Positions 35,391 to 43,951 of a stretch of 64,000 bases of DNA are shown here, piece by piece. The stretch is taken from contig NZ_LKET01000014.1 of assembly GCF_001317355.1 (NCBI RefSeq), positions 92,804-156,803 of the forward strand, given 5' to 3'. Position 1 is the stretch's first letter. Each line of letters opens with the position of its first letter. The DNA is from Oxobacter pfennigii. Lineage in GTDB: Bacteria > Bacillota > Clostridia > Clostridiales > Oxobacteraceae. A program made the position numbers and the translations under genes. The notes under the pieces are model-generated. The model saw only the letters and a program-made list of their open reading frames with translations. It was not told the DNA's origin and searched no databases.

Positions 35391-35716
35391 CATTTCCAAT
35401 CGTATAAGGTTTCTGCAAAGCTAATAAATTCCTTTAAACTCTCTGCACTTAAACAGTTCATCTTATTCATTAAAACAGACAACTTACTGTCAGTTGAAGG
35501 CCGCAAGTCTCTGAATAAATCTTCCAATGTAATTTCAAGTGCAATTGTGACTTTTTCCAAGCTTTCAATTGTTGCACTTGCTTGACCACGTTCAATTTCC
35601 CCCATAAAAGATCGGCTCACTGTAGCCCTATCGGCTAATTCTTCCTGGCTCCAGCCGCGTCCATTCCGTAAATCTCTAATCCTGTTGCCAACAATTTTCT
35701 TAATGTCTCCCATCAT
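35372..35716 (-). CDS. Small XRE-family transcriptional regulator
   Basis: 114 residues from ATG at 35716, preceded by GCGGGGTG. The frame extends to 35815, but that part covers the promoter. Residues 8-62 form a helix-turn-helix (VGNRIRDLRNGRGWSQEELADRATVSRSFMGEIERG) of the SinR/Xre kind. The short tail ends in an amphipathic helix (LKEFISFAETLYDWKCKK). A promoter TTGAAA-17-TATTTT (35735-35763) spans an ACATT...AATGT dyad, which may be its own operator. Targets are unknown. Confidence 0.8.
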   Translation of the reverse strand: MMGDIKKIVGNRIRDLRNGRGWSQEELADRATVSRSFMGEIERGQASATIESLEKVTIALEITLEDLFRDLRPSTDSKLSVLMNKMNCLSAESLKEFISFAETLYDWKCKKDQA

Positions 35717-35734
35717 TTCACCCCGCTTATACAC

Positions 35735-35763
35735 AAAATACATTGTATAACATAATGTTTCAA
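35735..35763 (-). promoter_or_regulatory. Promoter of the small XRE gene with spanning dyad
   Basis: Minus-strand TTGAAA (35758-35763), 17 bases, TATTTT (35735-35740). ACATT and AATGT half-sites (35740-35758) flank the spacer. Confidence 0.5.
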
Positions 35764-35808
35764 CCCTGTATAGAGGTTTATAAATGAGATATTTACATTC
35801 TATAGCTG

Positions 35809-35837
35809 TTGACACTATTAAATATTTTCCTTATACT
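35809..35837 (+). promoter_or_regulatory. Promoter of the Spo0E-like gene
   Basis: TTGACA (35809-35814), 17-base spacer, TATACT (35832-35837), about 50 bases before the start codon. Confidence 0.8.
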
Positions 35838-35888
35838 TGTATTAAAGTGTCTGTATTTTTCTAAAGATAAATGGAAGGAATCGTAAAT

Positions 35889-36062
35889 ATGATTACTATT
35901 ACCGAGAAAGCAGATACACTAAAGCGTCAATTAAATTCTCTCATAAACGACAAAAATTTAACTAATCCCTTGATACTAGAAATAAGCCGGGAATTAGACA
36001 AAATTATAGTAGAGATTTACAATTCCAATAATCAGGAAGGTGAAATTCTTCGACGTGACTAA
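35889..36062 (+). CDS. Spo0E-like aspartyl-phosphate phosphatase
   Basis: 57 residues from ATG at 35889, after GGAAGGA. It is one short two-helix hairpin: KADTLKRQLNSLINDKNLTNPLILEISRELDKIIVEIY. The SRELD segment matches the SQELD signature of the Spo0E family, with the dephosphorylating Asp/Glu. Such peptides remove phosphate from Spo0A~P and delay sporulation. It overlaps the next gene by about 20 bases. Confidence 0.8.
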   Translation: MITITEKADTLKRQLNSLINDKNLTNPLILEISRELDKIIVEIYNSNNQEGEILRRD

Positions 36063-36558
36063 CATACAATTCATAGGGATTTATAAAGATATAAGCAAAG
36101 AGTCTTTTGTATTAGCATTATCATGGATTATAACTTCAGGACTTCTATTATTCTTTGTTTCTAAAACCAAAATCCGGCATGCCTGGTTAATTTTTTTATT
36201 TAAACAATTTATAACATGGATATTTGGATTACTGGTTGTAGAATTTGGTTTGATAGAATATCCTGTCCGGATTTTCGAACACGCAAGCAAAACAAGTTTT
36301 TCGTTCGAATACTTCGTATATCCTGCAATCTGCGTTATATTCAATCTTCATTATCCTGAAAAGAAGAATTGGCGGAGACAATTAATGCATTATTCCTATT
36401 ATTGTACGGCAATAACAGTAATTGAGGTGCTTATTGAAAAAAATACAGACCTTATTGCCTATATACATTGGTCGTGGTCTTTAACATGGATAACCCTATT
36501 CATAACATTTTTTGCCTCGCAAGAATTTTATATTTGGTTTTTTAAACCTAAAAATTAA
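36040..36558 (+). CDS. CBO0543-like membrane protein of unknown function
   Basis: 172 residues from GTG at 36040. A second in-frame GTG at 36055 is also possible, given the AGGAAGG position. Four to five hydrophobic segments are visible (about 24-42, 48-70, 88-104, 115-133, 142-163). The HYSYYCTAITVIEVLIEKNTDLI...HWSWSLTW pattern is that of clostridial CBO0543 proteins, often linked to sporulation genes. It overlaps the Spo0E-like gene, so the two are cotranscribed. Function is unknown. Confidence 0.7.
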   Translation: MKFFDVTNIQFIGIYKDISKESFVLALSWIITSGLLLFFVSKTKIRHAWLIFLFKQFITWIFGLLVVEFGLIEYPVRIFEHASKTSFSFEYFVYPAICVIFNLHYPEKKNWRRQLMHYSYYCTAITVIEVLIEKNTDLIAYIHWSWSLTWITLFITFFASQEFYIWFFKPKN

Positions 36559-36709
36559 AAAAGCCCCACATTGGGCGGCTGGACTTCTCTCTGGGCTTAT
36601 CATCTTGTACCCGGATGTTTTTTATAAACAATACATGTTGTGGTAGTATCAATAATGCAGCCATTCTTTCATATAAGTTCCTAGGTTTATTAATATGCCT
36701 GTAAACAAT

Positions 36710-36755
36710 AAATCAGTGAGAATCTAAACATAAAGAGTTAGATTCTCACTGATTT
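36710..36755. terminator. Terminator after the molybdenum hydroxylase operon
   Basis: Perfect 18-bp arms (AAATCAGTGAGAATCTAA and its complement) with a 10-base loop, next to the minus-strand gene end at 36758. Confidence 0.9.
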
Positions 36756-36757
36756 AT

Positions 36758-39049
36758 CTATTTGATCTTAGTAAGACTATCTGCCATTCCTGTAAATACC
36801 TTTTCGGGAGTAATGGGAAGGCTTCTTATATTAACGCCCACAGCATTATAAACTGCCGCTGCTATGGCAGGCGGCGGTGTATTAATTACAACTTCACCTA
36901 TGGATTTAGCGCCAAAGGGCCCGGTGGGCTCATAGCTTTCCTCAAAAGCCACCCTAACACTGTTTATATCCTTCCTGTTAGGAATTTTATACTGCATGAA
37001 GGAATCCGTGTCCATTTTGCCTTTGAAATTATATTTGACATCTTCGTACATGGCCATGCCTATTCCCTGAACCAGGCCTCCTTCAGCCTGTATTCTTGCA
37101 AGCTTTGGATTAATTACCGTTCCGCAGTCAATTACTGCCGCATAATCAATCAAATCCACTTTGCCCGTTTCCTTGTCCACTTCAACTTCGGCAAAGCCTG
37201 CAACAAATGGGGGAGGAGAAATGGGACTGCCGTAAGTGCCGCTGCCCATTAACTGCTTTGAATCCGGTCCGACTATGACTCTTTCTGCAATGCTTTTAAT
37301 AGTTATAAATTCTTCCTTACCAATTACCCTTACAGCATCATTCTCAAAATCCACCTCGCCAACAGTCACACCTAACAATTTTGCCCCGGCTTCCTTTATC
37401 TTTGAAACAAGATCTTCTGAGGCTCTTACAGCAGCCATTCCTGTAACATAAGTTGTGCTGGATGCGTAGGATCCCGGATCAAAAGGAGATATGTCGGTAT
37501 CGGCAGAATGTACTGTTATATTTTCCATTGAGGTATCCAATATTTCCGCTGCCATCTGTGAAAGGATGGTGTCACTGCCCGTACCCATATCTGTTGCCCC
37601 TGTAAAAAGGGTATAATTCCCGTCATCGTTAAGTCTTATTTCAACGGTTGCCGTATCCACATTGGCTATACCCGAGCCCTGCATGGTGACAGCCATGCCA
37701 ACTGCCCGCACAACGTTTGGTGATACTTCCCGGGATGGAAATTTCTCATTCCAGCCTATCATTTTCTTACCTTCCTCAATGCATTTATCCAGTGAGGAGC
37801 TTAATAAGATTTCATCGTAGGCTATATTTTTTTCTCCCGCCTTCATAATATTCTTAAGCCTTATTTCAGTTGGGTCCATATTAAGCTTTGCTGAGAGCTC
37901 GTTTATAGCGCTCTCCAATGCAAAAGCTCCCTGGGTTGCGCCATATCCCCTTAATGCTCCTGCCGGCATTTTATTGGTATAAACCACATAACCTGAAAAT
38001 CTTGCGGCAGCGGTTTTATTATATAAAGGAAGAGTCTTTTCTCCCGAAACAGAAAAAGTGGTGGGAGCATGCTCTCCGTAAGCACCCTGGTCTGACAATC
38101 CTTCAATATCTATTACCTTTATGGTACCGTCCTTCATGGCTCCAAGCCTGACTTTGAGCCTCATGGCATGTCTGCTGGTTGTGGCAGAAAAAGTCTCTTT
38201 TCTGTCGTATATTATAATAGCCGGCTTTCCTGTCTTCATGGTAACAAGGCTTGGAAAAATTTCAACCGAAGCCGTTTGCTTTCCTCCAAAACCTCCGCCT
38301 ATCCTCGGTTTTATAACCCTTATTTTGCTGGCAGGAATACCCAAAGCTCTTGAAACATGCCTTTTTACATGGAAGGGTATTTGGGTTGATGACACTATGA
38401 CCATCCTTCCTGCATAATCATAGCAGCTGTAAGCCCTGTAGGTTTCCATCATGGCGTGGGCCTGAGCTTGTGTATAATAGGTATTTTCTATTACTATATC
38501 ACATTTTTTCAGTTCCTCTTCCACATTGCCAAATGTTGCATTTGTGGAACACACTATGTTCCTTTCCTTCTCCATACCGATTTCAAAATTGCAATGTACA
38601 TCATCCTCGGTATGGACTATTGCCTCATTATCCATGGATTCCTCAAAGTTAAGGACGGGTTTTAACACCTCGTATTTAACCTTAATAAGCCTTAAAGCCT
38701 TTAGGGCTGTTCTCTCATCTGCGGCTGCCACAATGGCAACCTCATCCCCAACATACCTTACAACTGAATCCAGTATGAGCCTGTCATAGGGAGATAGCTC
38801 GGGATAAGTTTGTCCTGCCAGGGTAAACCTTACATTGGGCACATCTTTGTATGTCAGTATGCATTCTACACCTTCAATTGCTTCGGCGGCTTTAGTATCA
38901 ATGGATATTATTTTTGCATAAGCATGGGGGCTTCTTAATATCTTTATAACCAGCGCATCCTTCGGTGCCATATCCTCAGTATATACGGGCTTTCCTGTTG
39001 CAAGGGCCATACCGTCTATTTTTGTATAGCCTTTACCTACTGCCTTCAT
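36758..39049 (-). CDS. Molybdenum hydroxylase large subunit (xanthine dehydrogenase family)
   Basis: 763 residues, the length of CoxL/XdhA-type subunits. It opens AVGKGYTKIDGMALATGKPVY, and has IGGGFGGKQ, GALRGYGATQGAFALESA, TDMGTGSDTILSQMAAE and the active-site glutamate in FGAKSIGEV. It carries the molybdopterin cofactor and hydroxylates a C-H bond. The CoxL loop VAYRCSFR is not present, so it is not CO dehydrogenase. The substrate (purine, nicotinate, aldehyde or other) cannot be told. It overlaps the 2Fe-2S subunit gene by 17 bases. Confidence 0.92.
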   Translation of the reverse strand: MKAVGKGYTKIDGMALATGKPVYTEDMAPKDALVIKILRSPHAYAKIISIDTKAAEAIEGVECILTYKDVPNVRFTLAGQTYPELSPYDRLILDSVVRYVGDEVAIVAAADERTALKALRLIKVKYEVLKPVLNFEESMDNEAIVHTEDDVHCNFEIGMEKERNIVCSTNATFGNVEEELKKCDIVIENTYYTQAQAHAMMETYRAYSCYDYAGRMVIVSSTQIPFHVKRHVSRALGIPASKIRVIKPRIGGGFGGKQTASVEIFPSLVTMKTGKPAIIIYDRKETFSATTSRHAMRLKVRLGAMKDGTIKVIDIEGLSDQGAYGEHAPTTFSVSGEKTLPLYNKTAAARFSGYVVYTNKMPAGALRGYGATQGAFALESAINELSAKLNMDPTEIRLKNIMKAGEKNIAYDEILLSSSLDKCIEEGKKMIGWNEKFPSREVSPNVVRAVGMAVTMQGSGIANVDTATVEIRLNDDGNYTLFTGATDMGTGSDTILSQMAAEILDTSMENITVHSADTDISPFDPGSYASSTTYVTGMAAVRASEDLVSKIKEAGAKLLGVTVGEVDFENDAVRVIGKEEFITIKSIAERVIVGPDSKQLMGSGTYGSPISPPPFVAGFAEVEVDKETGKVDLIDYAAVIDCGTVINPKLARIQAEGGLVQGIGMAMYEDVKYNFKGKMDTDSFMQYKIPNRKDINSVRVAFEESYEPTGPFGAKSIGEVVINTPPPAIAAAVYNAVGVNIRSLPITPEKVFTGMADSLTKIK

Positions 39050-39500
39050 TTTGCCCCACCTCCAGGTACTTTTTTACCGCTCTTAGCTGACCCATATATC
39101 CTGTGCATCTGCATAAGTTTCCGGATAAATAATGCTTTATCTCATCATCAGTGGGATTTTCAAGCTCCTTTTTCATAGCTATGACGGTCATGACAAAGCC
39201 GGGGCTGCAGAATCCGCACTGTTCAGCACCTTCATTGGTAAAAATTTCAGCAAACTCCGCTGCTTCCTTTTGAAGGCCCTCAATAGTCACTATATCCTTT
39301 TTATCTGCCCTGAAAGTTAACAATGAACATGACAATGCTGGCTTCCCATTTATCCACACAGTACACAATCCGCAGCAGGAAGTATTACAGCCTCTTTTAA
39401 CGCTTAAGTATCCAAGCTTTCTTAATGTGTCCAATAAAAATTCGTCGGCTTTTATATCAAGGCTATGCTTTTTGCCGTTTATGTTAAGCTCTATCTGCAT
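39033..39500 (-). CDS. Molybdenum hydroxylase 2Fe-2S subunit
   Basis: 155 residues. A plant-type 2Fe-2S group (GCNTSCCGLC and a later C) is followed by the second group, CGFC at about 100 and CRCTG at about 137. It passes electrons from the molybdopterin site to FAD. The first motif is GCNTSCCGLC where GCxxGxCG is usual. It overlaps the genes on both sides, so the three subunits are translationally coupled. Confidence 0.95.
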   Translation of the reverse strand: MQIELNINGKKHSLDIKADEFLLDTLRKLGYLSVKRGCNTSCCGLCTVWINGKPALSCSLLTFRADKKDIVTIEGLQKEAAEFAEIFTNEGAEQCGFCSPGFVMTVIAMKKELENPTDDEIKHYLSGNLCRCTGYMGQLRAVKKYLEVGQNEGSR

Positions 39501-40288
39501 TGAAGTACCTCCTTAACTGTCCTTTTTACAAGCACCTTGCTTAAAGCCCTTCTGTATTCTTCAGTTGCTCTCATATTGCTTCCATATGTCAGTTCCTCCG
39601 ATGCAATTCCCGCTGCTTCATCAATGAGCTTTTCATCTAATTCTTTATTTAATAAAAGAGCTGAAGCCTTATCTGCAATCTTTGCACCTTGGGGTCTGGC
39701 GCCTAATACAATTCTCCAATTGTCATCCAAGCAGGATACCGCTGCGTTTAATATAGGGTAATCGCTTGAAGAGTTTCTAAAGCTTGTATATACCGCTATT
39801 CTTCCCTTCTTTTTAATGTATATTTTAGATAGTATATCCTTCTCATAGGACTTTGAAAGAAATTCCTCAAAAAGCATCCTTCCTCCCTTATATAATTCAA
39901 CTTCCGCATCCAAGGATAAAAGGGCTGTATTAAAATCCGAAAAACCGTATTTTGAAAACACTGTAGCTCCTGCAGTTGCTATATTTCTTAATTGTATTCC
40001 TATTATATTTTTTACCGACTCCCTTAAAATCCCGTTGAAATAGCTATTTAAAAGGGAGCTTGTCTCAATTTCTCTTAAGGTTGTCGATGCTCCTATCTCA
40101 ATAAAGTTTTCATCTTCCTTTATATAGCTTAAATCAAGACTTGAAAGATCCACGCCCGTTTCAATTCTCTTATTACTTAATTTAAGAAATGCGCATCCGC
40201 CCAGCATTGTATTATTTTTTTTAGATACAAGTATTTCATAGGCTTCCTTAAGGGTTTCAGGCTGGACTACATTATTAATTGTAAACAC
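39491..40288 (-). CDS. Molybdenum hydroxylase FAD-binding subunit
   Basis: 265 residues from GTG at 40288, which has AAGGAGG eight bases before it. The longer frame to 40372 begins almost at the transcription start. The CoxM-type pattern is seen: YEILVSKKNNTMLGGCAFLKL, IGASTTLREIE and IGIQLRNIATAGATVFSK, the latter normally written RNxATxGGN in the family. It binds FAD and hands electrons to an outside acceptor. First gene of the M-S-L operon. Confidence 0.9.
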   Translation of the reverse strand: MFTINNVVQPETLKEAYEILVSKKNNTMLGGCAFLKLSNKRIETGVDLSSLDLSYIKEDENFIEIGASTTLREIETSSLLNSYFNGILRESVKNIIGIQLRNIATAGATVFSKYGFSDFNTALLSLDAEVELYKGGRMLFEEFLSKSYEKDILSKIYIKKKGRIAVYTSFRNSSSDYPILNAAVSCLDDNWRIVLGARPQGAKIADKASALLLNKELDEKLIDEAAGIASEELTYGSNMRATEEYRRALSKVLVKRTVKEVLQCR

Positions 40289-40387
40289 TGTACGCTCCTC
40301 CTTTTGCTCACAAATAAGGATAAACAATCTGTATTTTTTCAAATCGTTTATCCTTATAATTTCCCGCTTCAATTTATCTTCATGGCT

Positions 40388-40416
40388 ATCATATCATAAT
40401 TGCATATACCTGTCGA
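40388..40416 (-). promoter_or_regulatory. Promoter of the molybdenum hydroxylase operon
   Basis: Minus-strand TCGACA (40411-40416), 17 bases, TATGAT (40388-40393). It supports the GTG start at 40288. Confidence 0.6.
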
Positions 40417-40485
40417 ATATTTTGTATTGTTTTATAGTGCCAATGTCCAATAAAATTCACCAGTGAAAACCTCCTAAGTATGTGT

Positions 40486-40528
40486 GAAAAATAACCTATT
40501 AAGAACCTGCTGGCTTATAATAGGTTAT
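40486..40528 (-). terminator. Terminator of the AIM24-family gene
   Basis: ATAACCTATTA (40491-40501) and TAATAGGTTAT (40518-40528) pair perfectly. On the minus strand TTTTTC follows. Confidence 0.75.
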
Positions 40529-40542
40529 TCTAATATGTTTCA

Positions 40543-41349
40543 TTAATCCCTGCCTAAGAAATTTTTGAATCCGCCCAGGCTACCTAATGGATTGGTATCG
40601 CTGCTACCTTTGCCGTTTTTTTTAGCTGATGCATATAAGCGATTTGCAAAACGGCTGAAGGGCAATGACTGAAGCCAAACGTGTCCGGGACCTGTCAAAG
40701 TGGCTAAGAATAATCCTTCGCCTCCGAAAATGGCGCTTTGAATATTCCCGGCAAAAGTCACATCATAATTTACACCGGCAGTCATAGCAACCAGGCACCC
40801 TGTATCCAGCTTCATGGTTTCTCCTGCCTGCAGCTCTTTTGATATGATGGTGCCTCCTGCATGAAGAAACGCCAGGCCGTCACCTACAAGACGCTGCATT
40901 ATAAATCCCTCTCCGCCGAAAAAACCAGCTCCAATATTTTTCTGGAAAGCTATTTCAACGGCAATGCCTTTGGCCGCGCAAAGGAATGCATCCCTCTGGC
41001 AGATTATCTGCCCGTTATACTCGCTCAAGTCCAATGATATAATTTTCCCGGGATATGGAGCTGCAAAAGCCAAGGATTTCTTTCCGCCACTGGTATTGGT
41101 AAAGGTAGTCATAAAAAGGCTTTCACCAGCCAGCACCCTTTTTCCGGCCCCCAGCATCTTATCCATAATGCCTTTTCCCTTATCTTGATCCGATCCGTCC
41201 CCAAAAACTGTATCCATTTGTATGGTGCTGTCCATAAACATCATGGCGCCTGCTTCTGCAACTATTGTCTCACCTGCATCAAGTCCAATTTCAACAAATT
41301 GCATATCATCTCCATGTATTTGATAATCAACTTCATGAGCTTTACGCAT
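40543..41349 (-). CDS. AIM24 / TIGR00266-family protein
   Basis: 268 residues from ATG at 41349, nine bases after GGGAGG. Two TTG codons just before it are less likely. The repeated-beta pattern is typical: QFVEIGLDAGETIVAEAGAMMFMD, GGEGFIMQRLVGDGLAFLHAGG and FGGEGLFLATLTGPGHVWLQSLP. The family is widespread and cytosolic in bacteria, and its biochemical role is not established. There is a short Gly/Ser-rich tail. It is not clearly in an operon with its neighbours. Confidence 0.85.
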   Translation of the reverse strand: MRKAHEVDYQIHGDDMQFVEIGLDAGETIVAEAGAMMFMDSTIQMDTVFGDGSDQDKGKGIMDKMLGAGKRVLAGESLFMTTFTNTSGGKKSLAFAAPYPGKIISLDLSEYNGQIICQRDAFLCAAKGIAVEIAFQKNIGAGFFGGEGFIMQRLVGDGLAFLHAGGTIISKELQAGETMKLDTGCLVAMTAGVNYDVTFAGNIQSAIFGGEGLFLATLTGPGHVWLQSLPFSRFANRLYASAKKNGKGSSDTNPLGSLGGFKNFLGRD

Positions 41350-41506
41350 CAACAATTACCTCCCTTATTTTGGGCATTATTAATTTTATTATATATATAA
41401 TTATTGTGTACAGTATAGTTAAAATTGCTTAACAATCTGATAAAAAATTGCTTTCTTAAAATTAATATGATTTTTCCTTTAAATTTATTTGTAAATTAAC
41501 TGCATA

Positions 41507-41531
41507 AAAATAGCCCATAAAGGGCTATTTT
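41507..41531. terminator. Terminator of the secreted repeat protein gene
   Basis: AAAATAGCCC and GGGCTATTTT with a 5-base loop, overlapping the stop codon. Confidence 0.75.
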
Positions 41532-42600
41532 ACCAGCTGTATTTATATGTTTTGCCGTCATAAGTTACATAGTAATTTTTATTATCGGCATCTTCGGCTC
41601 TTCCTGTGATTTTTGCATTTTCATAATCTGTATCTTCTATTTCATCTCTTATTTTATCTTCCACGGCTGCCATCAGATCTTCTATCCTTTTTTTGCTGGT
41701 ATTAGTATCAAAGTCAGTTAATTTCTCAAAATCATCGGCATCATCAAAATCAAGGTATATTTTATAGCTCAGGCCGGTTTTATTACCGCTTAAAGTAATG
41801 GACACTCCTATATCATCTTTAAGGTAATTGTCCCTTCTGCTTTTAAAATAAGTGTTTAGGTAGGCCTCGACATCCGAAATTAACATATCATTTTCCATGG
41901 CAAGGAGTTTTTCTAAGACGCTATTTTTCTGATAAACAGTCAATATATTAGCCTTGACCATGGAATCCAGTATTTTTTCTATAGAAACCTTGTCTTTATC
42001 CTTTGCATTCTTACTTGCTTCCATAATAGCTTCGCATATGGCTTTTTCATGCTCAGGCGTTATCACGCCATATTTAATCAAGCTGCTGAATGGATTGAGA
42101 TAATGCTTTGAATTTGTTTTTTTAGCCTGGCCATAAGGCAGATTATACTGCTGATTGTTCCAGGTACTGATTATCAGATTCTTCTGGGCAATTGTTATTA
42201 CGTCATCGTCCACCAGGATCTCTAATATATCCTCTACAGAGCTTCTCTTTTCTTCTTCCAATGCTTTTTCAATTTTACTCTTTTGAGAATTTGTTAATAT
42301 CCCTGAATCCACAAGTTTTTTAAGTACATCAGGCAAGGTATTCTTCTGATTATTGTATGGGTAGTAATTAAACCAGTTGAACATTCCATTCCCGTAATAC
42401 CATTTGTTCCATCCGTGAAAGCCGTTCCAGTTAAACCAGAAAGCATTGCCCTTATTGTAGTTGTTAAAATGATTTATGAAGGGGCTTCCTTTGTAGGTCT
42501 GCTTAAAACCCTTCTGCTTGGCAAAAGCATTAGATGAGAATAAAAATACACATAGGGCAACAGCTGTTATAAGGGTTATCTTCCCTTTTTTCATATACAT
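41530..42600 (-). CDS. Secreted protein with aromatic N-terminal region and helical repeats
   Basis: About 356 residues from ATG at 42600; ATG at 42594 is also possible after GGGAGGTGG. A signal peptide (KKGKITLITAVALCVFLFSSNAFA) is clear. The next 60 residues are very rich in Asn, Phe, Trp, Tyr and Gly (NHFNNYNKGNAFWFNWNGFHGWNKW). Then come about four helical units with a shared pattern, such as VLKKLVDSGILTNSQKSKIEKAL, ILEILVDDDVITIAQKNLI and ILDSMVKANILTVYQKNSVLEKL. The C-terminal 90 residues look like an alpha/beta domain. No known family was recognised. Probably cell-surface or spore-associated. Confidence 0.7.
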   Translation of the reverse strand: MYMKKGKITLITAVALCVFLFSSNAFAKQKGFKQTYKGSPFINHFNNYNKGNAFWFNWNGFHGWNKWYYGNGMFNWFNYYPYNNQKNTLPDVLKKLVDSGILTNSQKSKIEKALEEEKRSSVEDILEILVDDDVITIAQKNLIISTWNNQQYNLPYGQAKKTNSKHYLNPFSSLIKYGVITPEHEKAICEAIMEASKNAKDKDKVSIEKILDSMVKANILTVYQKNSVLEKLLAMENDMLISDVEAYLNTYFKSRRDNYLKDDIGVSITLSGNKTGLSYKIYLDFDDADDFEKLTDFDTNTSKKRIEDLMAAVEDKIRDEIEDTDYENAKITGRAEDADNKNYYVTYDGKTYKYSW

Positions 42601-42867
42601 TCCACCTCCCATTAATTCTTAAATTTTATTTTTCATCTTTAGTGGATTTGTACAGCTTGTGTTTCATATATACTATACGGGTGGAACTATAAATAAAGCA
42701 TGGTAGAATGTAACAAAAGTGTTACTAAAGTGTAAACCAATAATGAACTGCGGTTGGGTTTTTAAATGTACTTGTAAAAGTCACAAAAGATTAAAACTTT
42801 TATGTATAGTCGCTCTATATTTCAAACATCCTAATTTATAGAGAAGCTGTACAAAGGAGGAAAATCC

Positions 42868-43899
42868 TTGGATAATGTCAGTCATGATACCAAGAACATA
42901 AATCTTACATCCGTTGAAGTCGGAGCGTTATGGAATACCTACATGGTGGAATCACTGGTGCATCACACATATGCTTATTTTCTTAAGCATGTTGATGATC
43001 CTGATATTAAGAAATTTTTAAAGCATTCACATGATACTACCAGAGAGCACCTTAAACTTTTAGAAGCACTTTTCAAAGAAGAAAAGCTTCCGGTTCCCAG
43101 AGGCATTACTTCTGAGGACATCAATCCCGATGCGCCAAGATTGTTTACTGATAAATACTATATTTACTTTGAGGAGCATATGTCAAGATTTGCATTGACA
43201 AGTTACAGCCAGGCTTATGCCCAATGTTCCCGTCTTGATATAAGAGAATTATTCAAAACCCAGTTCGTTGAATTACTGATTTTAGTAAATCAGTGGGTAA
43301 CTGAAGTTGCATTATCCAAGGGAGTATATATAAGGCCCCCTTATGTACCTCTGCCAAAGGAAGTTGACTTTGTAAAAAGGCAGAATTTCTTTTCGGGTTT
43401 CTTTGGTGAAAAAAGATCGTTGACTGTTCTTGAGATTACCCATCTTTTTAATAATGCAGACACAAACTCCATAGGAACTACGCAAATGACTGCATACAGC
43501 CAGGTGGCAAAATCTAAAGATATACGGGATTATTTTATAAAAGGAAGGGATTTAGCAAAAACTTTTTATAAAAACTTCGTAGATGTTCTAATCTCCGAAA
43601 ATATTCCTATTCCCCCCAGCCACAACAGTGAAATAACAGACAGTATAGAATCTCCTTTTTCTGACAGGCTGATGCTGTTTCACGTTAATTTACTAAGTTC
43701 TGCCGGTTTAAGCTCCTATGGTATGGCTATTACAGGAAGTCCCAGGAACGATTTATCAGCCCTTTACGGCAAGGCTGCAATTGAATCGGCAGCCTATGCA
43801 AAGGAAGGTGCCAGCCTTATGATTGAAAAAGGCTGGATGGAACAGACGCCTACAGCCCCTGACAGGGATGAACTTGCTAAGCTTGTTAAAAGCCATTAA
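42868..43899 (+). CDS. DUF3231-family protein (two-domain)
   Basis: 343 residues from a TTG start with AAAGGAGG seven bases before. Two related halves are seen, each a four-helix ferritin-like unit: LTSVEVGALWNTYMVESLVHHTYAYFLKHVDD in the first and LTVLEITHLFNNADTNSIGTTQMTAYSQVAKS in the second. This is the DUF3231 family, found in spore formers and often made during sporulation. Function is unknown. It stands alone between its promoter region and a terminator. Confidence 0.85.
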   Translation: MDNVSHDTKNINLTSVEVGALWNTYMVESLVHHTYAYFLKHVDDPDIKKFLKHSHDTTREHLKLLEALFKEEKLPVPRGITSEDINPDAPRLFTDKYYIYFEEHMSRFALTSYSQAYAQCSRLDIRELFKTQFVELLILVNQWVTEVALSKGVYIRPPYVPLPKEVDFVKRQNFFSGFFGEKRSLTVLEITHLFNNADTNSIGTTQMTAYSQVAKSKDIRDYFIKGRDLAKTFYKNFVDVLISENIPIPPSHNSEITDSIESPFSDRLMLFHVNLLSSAGLSSYGMAITGSPRNDLSALYGKAAIESAAYAKEGASLMIEKGWMEQTPTAPDRDELAKLVKSH

Positions 43900-43943
43900 A
43901 AAATATATCCCCGGGTTTTTACAACCAGGGGATATATTTTTTA
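43899..43943. terminator. Bidirectional terminator after the DUF3231 gene
   Basis: AAAATATATCCCC and GGGGATATATTTT pair perfectly (43900-43912, 43928-43940), flanked by A and T runs, between convergent genes. Confidence 0.9.
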
Positions 43944-43951
43944 ATAGTTAA

